A stretch of DNA of 35,758 bases from JBIOJM01 sp044450785. GTDB lineage: Bacteria > Planctomycetota > Planctomycetia > Isosphaerales > Isosphaeraceae. A program made the position numbers and the translations under genes. This document shows, one piece after another, positions 32,458 through 35,758 of this stretch. Numbering within the stretch: the first letter of the stretch is position 1; each line of letters begins with the position of its first letter. The notes under the pieces are model-generated. The model worked only from the letters and a program-made list of their open reading frames with translations, made no database searches and was not told the origin of the DNA. Location: NCBI GenBank assembly GCA_044450785.1, contig JBIOJM010000066.1, positions 1 through 35,758 on the forward strand. Reading direction: 5' to 3'.

Positions 32458-33798
32458 TCACCCGCCGCTGGCAGTGGCTTGAGACTTCTGCCTGTCGCCC
32501 TGTTGGGCGAGGAGACAGCTCTGATAGCGGAGCACGTTCCCCGGCAGGGCGGCGGGCGCGACCTGGCTCCTGAGTTGCGCCAGAACCAGTAGTGTTTTTT
32601 CAGGGCCTTCCTCAATGAACGCGCACAATCCACCCTCAAACGTCATGACCTGGGAAACAAGGCCGTTTACGTCCCAGTGGTCCGGCTCCTCGCCGCTTGG
32701 TCCGCAGTACCAACCGAACGCGAAGTCGAGGAGTTGCAGGGCTGCGAGGCAATCGCCGGCTAACACCTGACATAACCCCGCATTGACCAACGCCGCCCTG
32801 GCAAGGTTTGCCGGCACATAGCGGTACCGCGAGATCAGGGCGGAGGCCGCTTGGGCGTGCTGCCCGGCACAGCGATGGGAGAATCCCAAGTTGATCGCGG
32901 TCACATGATCGCGGGGGTAGAGTTCCAGAGCTTTGCTCAGAACCTCCGCGGCCAGGGGCTGATGCCGAGCGTCCTCCGGCAATTCCCGGCGGGCCCGGTC
33001 CAGAACAGCAGCGGCCGCCCGCTTGGCGAGCACGTCCTGTTCGAGTCGTGGCAGAAGGCGGGACCGCTCCTCGGCGGGCAGGTCCGTCGCGGTCGCCAAC
33101 GCTTCCAGGGCCAATTCCGGGAGGCCCAACTCGGAGAGGAGGGTGACCGCCGGTGCGTTCAGGGCGGTGGAGCGGAAGAAGAGGCTCTTTGTTTCGTCCC
33201 AAATGTGCTGCCCGTACTGGAATTGGCCTGCGGCCATAGCGGTTTGGAGCACGGCCTTCCGGAACGTGACGTCGTACGGGTCCAACGCCAAGGCCTCACG
33301 GAAGAGGGTGAAGGCCCGGTCGTAATCCCTCACCAGCGTCTGTGTCGCGCCAAAGTTGTAGACGACCTGTGGGTCGTTCCGGTATCGGACGTATATGTCC
33401 TCGTAAATGCGCAGCGCGCCCGGCAGGTCGCCGGCCTCGATCCGCGCTTGCGCCTCGCTCATCAATTGCATTTTGGGGCTGTTATCGGAACTCTGCGTGA
33501 GGGGCTGGATCAAGACAATACCACCAGGAACCGCCAGTCGGGCTTGCATGAGCATGATGGGGTGCGGTGAGTGAAACTCACCGTCGCTTGGCTGGTCAAA
33601 GGAACCTAATGCGTCGGGGTTCCGGAGTACCTTGAGGACGAAGTTGCATTCACCGGTTTCTCCATGGACTAGACGATGCACGATCGCCTCCGCTCCAGTG
33701 GCGATGTGGCGGCCCACGATCCAGTTGACCCCCTTCCAAGTGAGGCCCTTGCCGTGGAACTCTTCCACCTCGTGGACGGACAGGTCAAGCGGTTCCAT
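32458..33798 (-). CDS. TPR protein with a kinase N-lobe-like start
   Basis: In this 446-residue protein, residues ~20-55 look like the N-lobe of a protein kinase: a glycine-rich loop pattern (VGRHIATGAEAIVHRL) and NFVLKVLRN, where the Lys would be the ATP-binding one. There is no catalytic loop, DFG or C-lobe. From residue ~115 onwards it consists of TPR-like helix pairs (for example DLPGALRIYEDIYVRYRNDPQVVYNFGATQTL). It looks like a cut-down kinase-TPR gene or a nucleotide-sensing adaptor. ATG 33798 lies 12 nt after the protease gene upstream, which suggests co-transcription and a partner role. No membrane segment is seen. Confidence 0.68.
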   Translation of the reverse strand: MEPLDLSVHEVEEFHGKGLTWKGVNWIVGRHIATGAEAIVHRLVHGETGECNFVLKVLRNPDALGSFDQPSDGEFHSPHPIMLMQARLAVPGGIVLIQPLTQSSDNSPKMQLMSEAQARIEAGDLPGALRIYEDIYVRYRNDPQVVYNFGATQTLVRDYDRAFTLFREALALDPYDVTFRKAVLQTAMAAGQFQYGQHIWDETKSLFFRSTALNAPAVTLLSELGLPELALEALATATDLPAEERSRLLPRLEQDVLAKRAAAAVLDRARRELPEDARHQPLAAEVLSKALELYPRDHVTAINLGFSHRCAGQHAQAASALISRYRYVPANLARAALVNAGLCQVLAGDCLAALQLLDFAFGWYCGPSGEEPDHWDVNGLVSQVMTFEGGLCAFIEEGPEKTLLVLAQLRSQVAPAALPGNVLRYQSCLLAQQGDRQKSQATASGG

Positions 33799-33810
33799 GA
33801 TCTCTCGCGG

Positions 33811-35214
33811 TCAGAGTACGGGCATGTGATCCGAGGATGGCACCATCGCAGAGGCCGGACGCATGCCCAACTTGAGGAACAGGGGGGAGCCGTAGATTTC
33901 GTCGGCAGTGGCGTCGAAGTAAACCGCCACCGTTTCCAGCCACAGGCCGATTTGTCCGGAAAAGAAGCGGTGGTTACCCGAGTGGACGCGGAACGAGCCG
34001 TCTGGCGCGTTTCCCTCGCTGAAGTTGCGGAGCGAGCAGTCGAGGAGCAGGGTCCGCCCGCCCGCCTGGGACTTCAGAACCACAAGCGTCTCCGACGGGA
34101 CCGGGCCAGAAAGCGGTGTAACCGGGCGAAACTCCCCCCGGTAGTGAAAGAACCCCCGCCCGCCCTTATCGGTCGATAGGAGGCTTTCCAGTGACGGGAT
34201 TGGCCCCTCCGCAGCGATGTGAGTGACGACCCGCCGTAGCTTTTCGATGTACTGCGTCTTGACCTTGCGTTCTCGCTGAACCACCCCGCGCATGCCGTAC
34301 GACGCATCCTCGAGTATTTTGCCGACGGACCCCGCCGATAGACCGGCTTCGTCCGGCGCGCCAGGGTTCGACGGAAACCGTTCGGTCGGCTGTTCATCGA
34401 CAATTTGCGAGTGGAGTTGGTCCACCTTCTGCCGTGACACGTAGCAAAAGTAGCTGGGCGAGGACGGGCGGCGCGGGGGCGCTGGTTGGTTAACGGCGAC
34501 TGTCGGCGGCAGGACTGGGACGGCCCAGTTCGCCTGCGCATCGGTCAGATTCGGATCAAACAAATGCCCGTCCCGAATCTGCTTCAGTTTCGGCCAAACC
34601 TGCAGTAATATGCACGTGGGGATTGCGTATGCAACCCCGTTTTCAAACTGATCGCGATCCTTGGTAACCACCATTCCGACGAACGCATTCGGAGCGTCGG
34701 ACCAGACCCCGGCCCCGCTATAGCCGCCAGCGATTCTCACGGCGATGCCAGTAGGCCCGTTGAGTTGGCGTTCCTGGCTTGCCAAAATGGACCCCAATTC
34801 ACCATGAGCCTCGCGGTCGATTTCGGTAGCGTCTCTGCCGATGCAGGACCATTTCTCACCTTGAACCTCGAATTCGCTGAAGGTGGCAACGTGCGCATCG
34901 GCTGGAGCATCGTCCTCCAGTTTAAGGACCGCAACATCCTTGGCCTGCTGTAGTTCGAGGCACCATAGGACGACACCACCCGATCCTTTCGCATTGCTCG
35001 CGTAAGGAAACCGAATCGAGAATCGCTTTTCGGGAGGCGGCGTTTCAGGATCGAGTCGATTCTCTCGGCCAAGCGCATCGTTCAGCACGTGGCAGCAAGT
35101 CATCACGTGCCGTGCGTCGATGATGAACGCCATGCCAACATGCTTCTCAGCCATTCCATCAGGAGTGGTTTTGACGATGCGCGCGATGCCGCAGGTGTTG
35201 CTTGAAAATGACAT
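33811..35214 (-). CDS. Trypsin-like serine protease fused to a DUF7019/SAVMC3_10250-like region
   Basis: This 467-residue protein begins with a trypsin-like (S1) protease domain: MTCCHVL with His42, AKDVAVLKLE with Asp93 and IAGGYSGAGVW with Ser166, so the triad is intact. There is no signal peptide, so it is probably cytosolic. A Pro-rich linker (about 232-252) leads to a C-terminal part (253-467) starting SPSYFCYVSRQKVDQL. This pattern resembles the DUF7019/SAVMC3_10250 family, but I am only moderately sure. ATG 35214 gives the shortest N-terminus consistent with the protease fold. It lies 66 nt after the S8 protease gene and 12 nt before the TPR gene, forming a three-gene unit. Confidence 0.7.
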   Translation of the reverse strand: MSFSSNTCGIARIVKTTPDGMAEKHVGMAFIIDARHVMTCCHVLNDALGRENRLDPETPPPEKRFSIRFPYASNAKGSGGVVLWCLELQQAKDVAVLKLEDDAPADAHVATFSEFEVQGEKWSCIGRDATEIDREAHGELGSILASQERQLNGPTGIAVRIAGGYSGAGVWSDAPNAFVGMVVTKDRDQFENGVAYAIPTCILLQVWPKLKQIRDGHLFDPNLTDAQANWAVPVLPPTVAVNQPAPPRRPSSPSYFCYVSRQKVDQLHSQIVDEQPTERFPSNPGAPDEAGLSAGSVGKILEDASYGMRGVVQRERKVKTQYIEKLRRVVTHIAAEGPIPSLESLLSTDKGGRGFFHYRGEFRPVTPLSGPVPSETLVVLKSQAGGRTLLLDCSLRNFSEGNAPDGSFRVHSGNHRFFSGQIGLWLETVAVYFDATADEIYGSPLFLKLGMRPASAMVPSSDHMPVL

Positions 35215-35280
35215 ACTTGGTGCAAGACCTCAAGCAGAATCCGACCGCCGAATTCCGGGCCGGACGAACACTCGGAGCCG

Positions 35281-35758
35281 TTACGATTGAGGTGCCTGAG
35301 GGATGCCGACGCCGACGTCGGCTTCGTCCAAGCCAGGGGGAACCCGAGCGGAACTCCTCAGTTTTTCCAGGATCTTTTCGGAGGTAAAGGCGCCGCTAAG
35401 CATGATCTTTTGCGCCCATAAGGCGGCCACGCCGGCAATGTGAGGAGTCGCCATGCTCGTTCCGCTCTTGGTGCCGAGTCCACCGCCGGGAATCGCCGAC
35501 ACGACTCCTACCCCCGGCCCGGCGATCTTCGCGCCGGCGTTGGAGAAGTCGGCCACTTTGTAGGGATTGTACAAATCGCCCGTCTGCTCAAGAGCCGCCA
35601 CCGAAAGGAAATCTTCAGTCGCGGCCGGGTAGGCAGTCGCCAGGAAAAACGGAGCGCCGCCGAACCGGTCGCCGAACCGGTCGCTCTCGTTGCCCGATGC
35701 GGCCAATACCAAGGCGCTGCGGCCAAACGCCGTGCCCGAACGGAGCAAATTGCCAAAC
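35281..35758 (-). CDS. Subtilisin-like S8 serine protease, C-terminal part (cut by window end)
   Basis: The visible ~158 residues are the C-terminal half of a subtilisin-like peptidase: VLAASGNES with the oxyanion Asn, DFLSVAALEQ, NAGAKIAGPGVGVVSA, and GTSMATPHIAGVAAL with the catalytic Ser. After this comes a short helix and a polar tail. The catalytic Asp and His lie beyond the window's right edge, so the start and N-terminal domains cannot be seen. Its stop is 66 nt before a trypsin-like protease gene on the same strand, so two proteases are encoded in tandem. A decayed S8 N-terminal half is present at 31855-32395. Confidence 0.9.
   Translation of the reverse strand, partial: FGNLLRSGTAFGRSALVLAASGNESDRFGDRFGGAPFFLATAYPAATEDFLSVAALEQTGDLYNPYKVADFSNAGAKIAGPGVGVVSAIPGGGLGTKSGTSMATPHIAGVAALWAQKIMLSGAFTSEKILEKLRSSARVPPGLDEADVGVGIPQAPQS

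Overview
The window looks like chromosomal DNA from a high-GC planctomycete, perhaps related to Isosphaeraceae or Gemmataceae. This is inferred from gene style, not from a marker gene. The indications are a serine/threonine kinase with a long TPR tail next to an ECF-type sigma factor, a protein with the N-terminal 'LEDRLVP' motif common in planctomycete exported proteins, and dense high-GC coding, mostly on the minus strand from about 2.6 to 29.7 kb.

Layout. Positions 1-2490 are a mobile-element patch: an IS1380-type insertion sequence, then what looks like the 3' end of a group II intron with no reverse transcriptase, then short tandem repeats. Positions 2606-3570 hold a small K+-channel-like gene abutting a truncated HlyD adaptor gene. 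Positions 3741-20126 form one long minus-strand run. Read in the direction of transcription, it encodes a small coiled-coil protein, a planctomycete-type hypothetical, a secreted alpha/beta hydrolase, acetate kinase, phosphoketolase, a universal stress protein, an acyl carrier protein, 4-alpha-glucanotransferase, transaldolase, a second copy of the hypothetical, glycogen debranching enzyme, a DUF2090 aldolase-like protein, transketolase and ribose-5-phosphate isomerase B. Together these could debranch glycogen, rearrange sugar phosphates, cleave them with phosphoketolase to acetyl phosphate and make ATP with acetate kinase, which resembles a bifid-shunt or non-oxidative-glycolysis module. Directly upstream, positions 20190-24390 hold a DHA2-type MFS pump with its HlyD/EmrA adaptor, divergent from a TetR regulator. 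The shared intergenic region carries two similar palindromes and a good sigma-70 promoter.

Positions 24430-29791 carry a DoxX remnant, the LEDRLVP protein, the kinase-TPR protein and its sigma factor, with a 39-nt direct repeat upstream of the sigma gene. Positions 29900-32400 look like a decay or insertion zone: a tRNA-Leu(UAA) 3' portion without a matching acceptor strand, a frameshifted Rpn/PD-(D/E)XK nuclease-like gene, a cluster of 41-nt REP-like repeats and a decayed N-terminal half of a subtilisin-like protease. Positions 32458-35758 hold three minus-strand genes in a row: a subtilisin-like protease (cut by the window edge), a trypsin-like protease fused to a DUF7019/SAVMC3_10250-like region, and a TPR protein that begins with only an N-lobe-like piece of a protein kinase. 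This tandem-protease operon is the best candidate here for an undescribed, possibly conflict-related, system.

Four genes (tkt, ackA, the hypothetical at 19086-19780 and the Rpn-like gene) are each interrupted by an apparent single-base indel. The first three fall in runs of G or C, so assembly error should be excluded before calling them pseudogenes.
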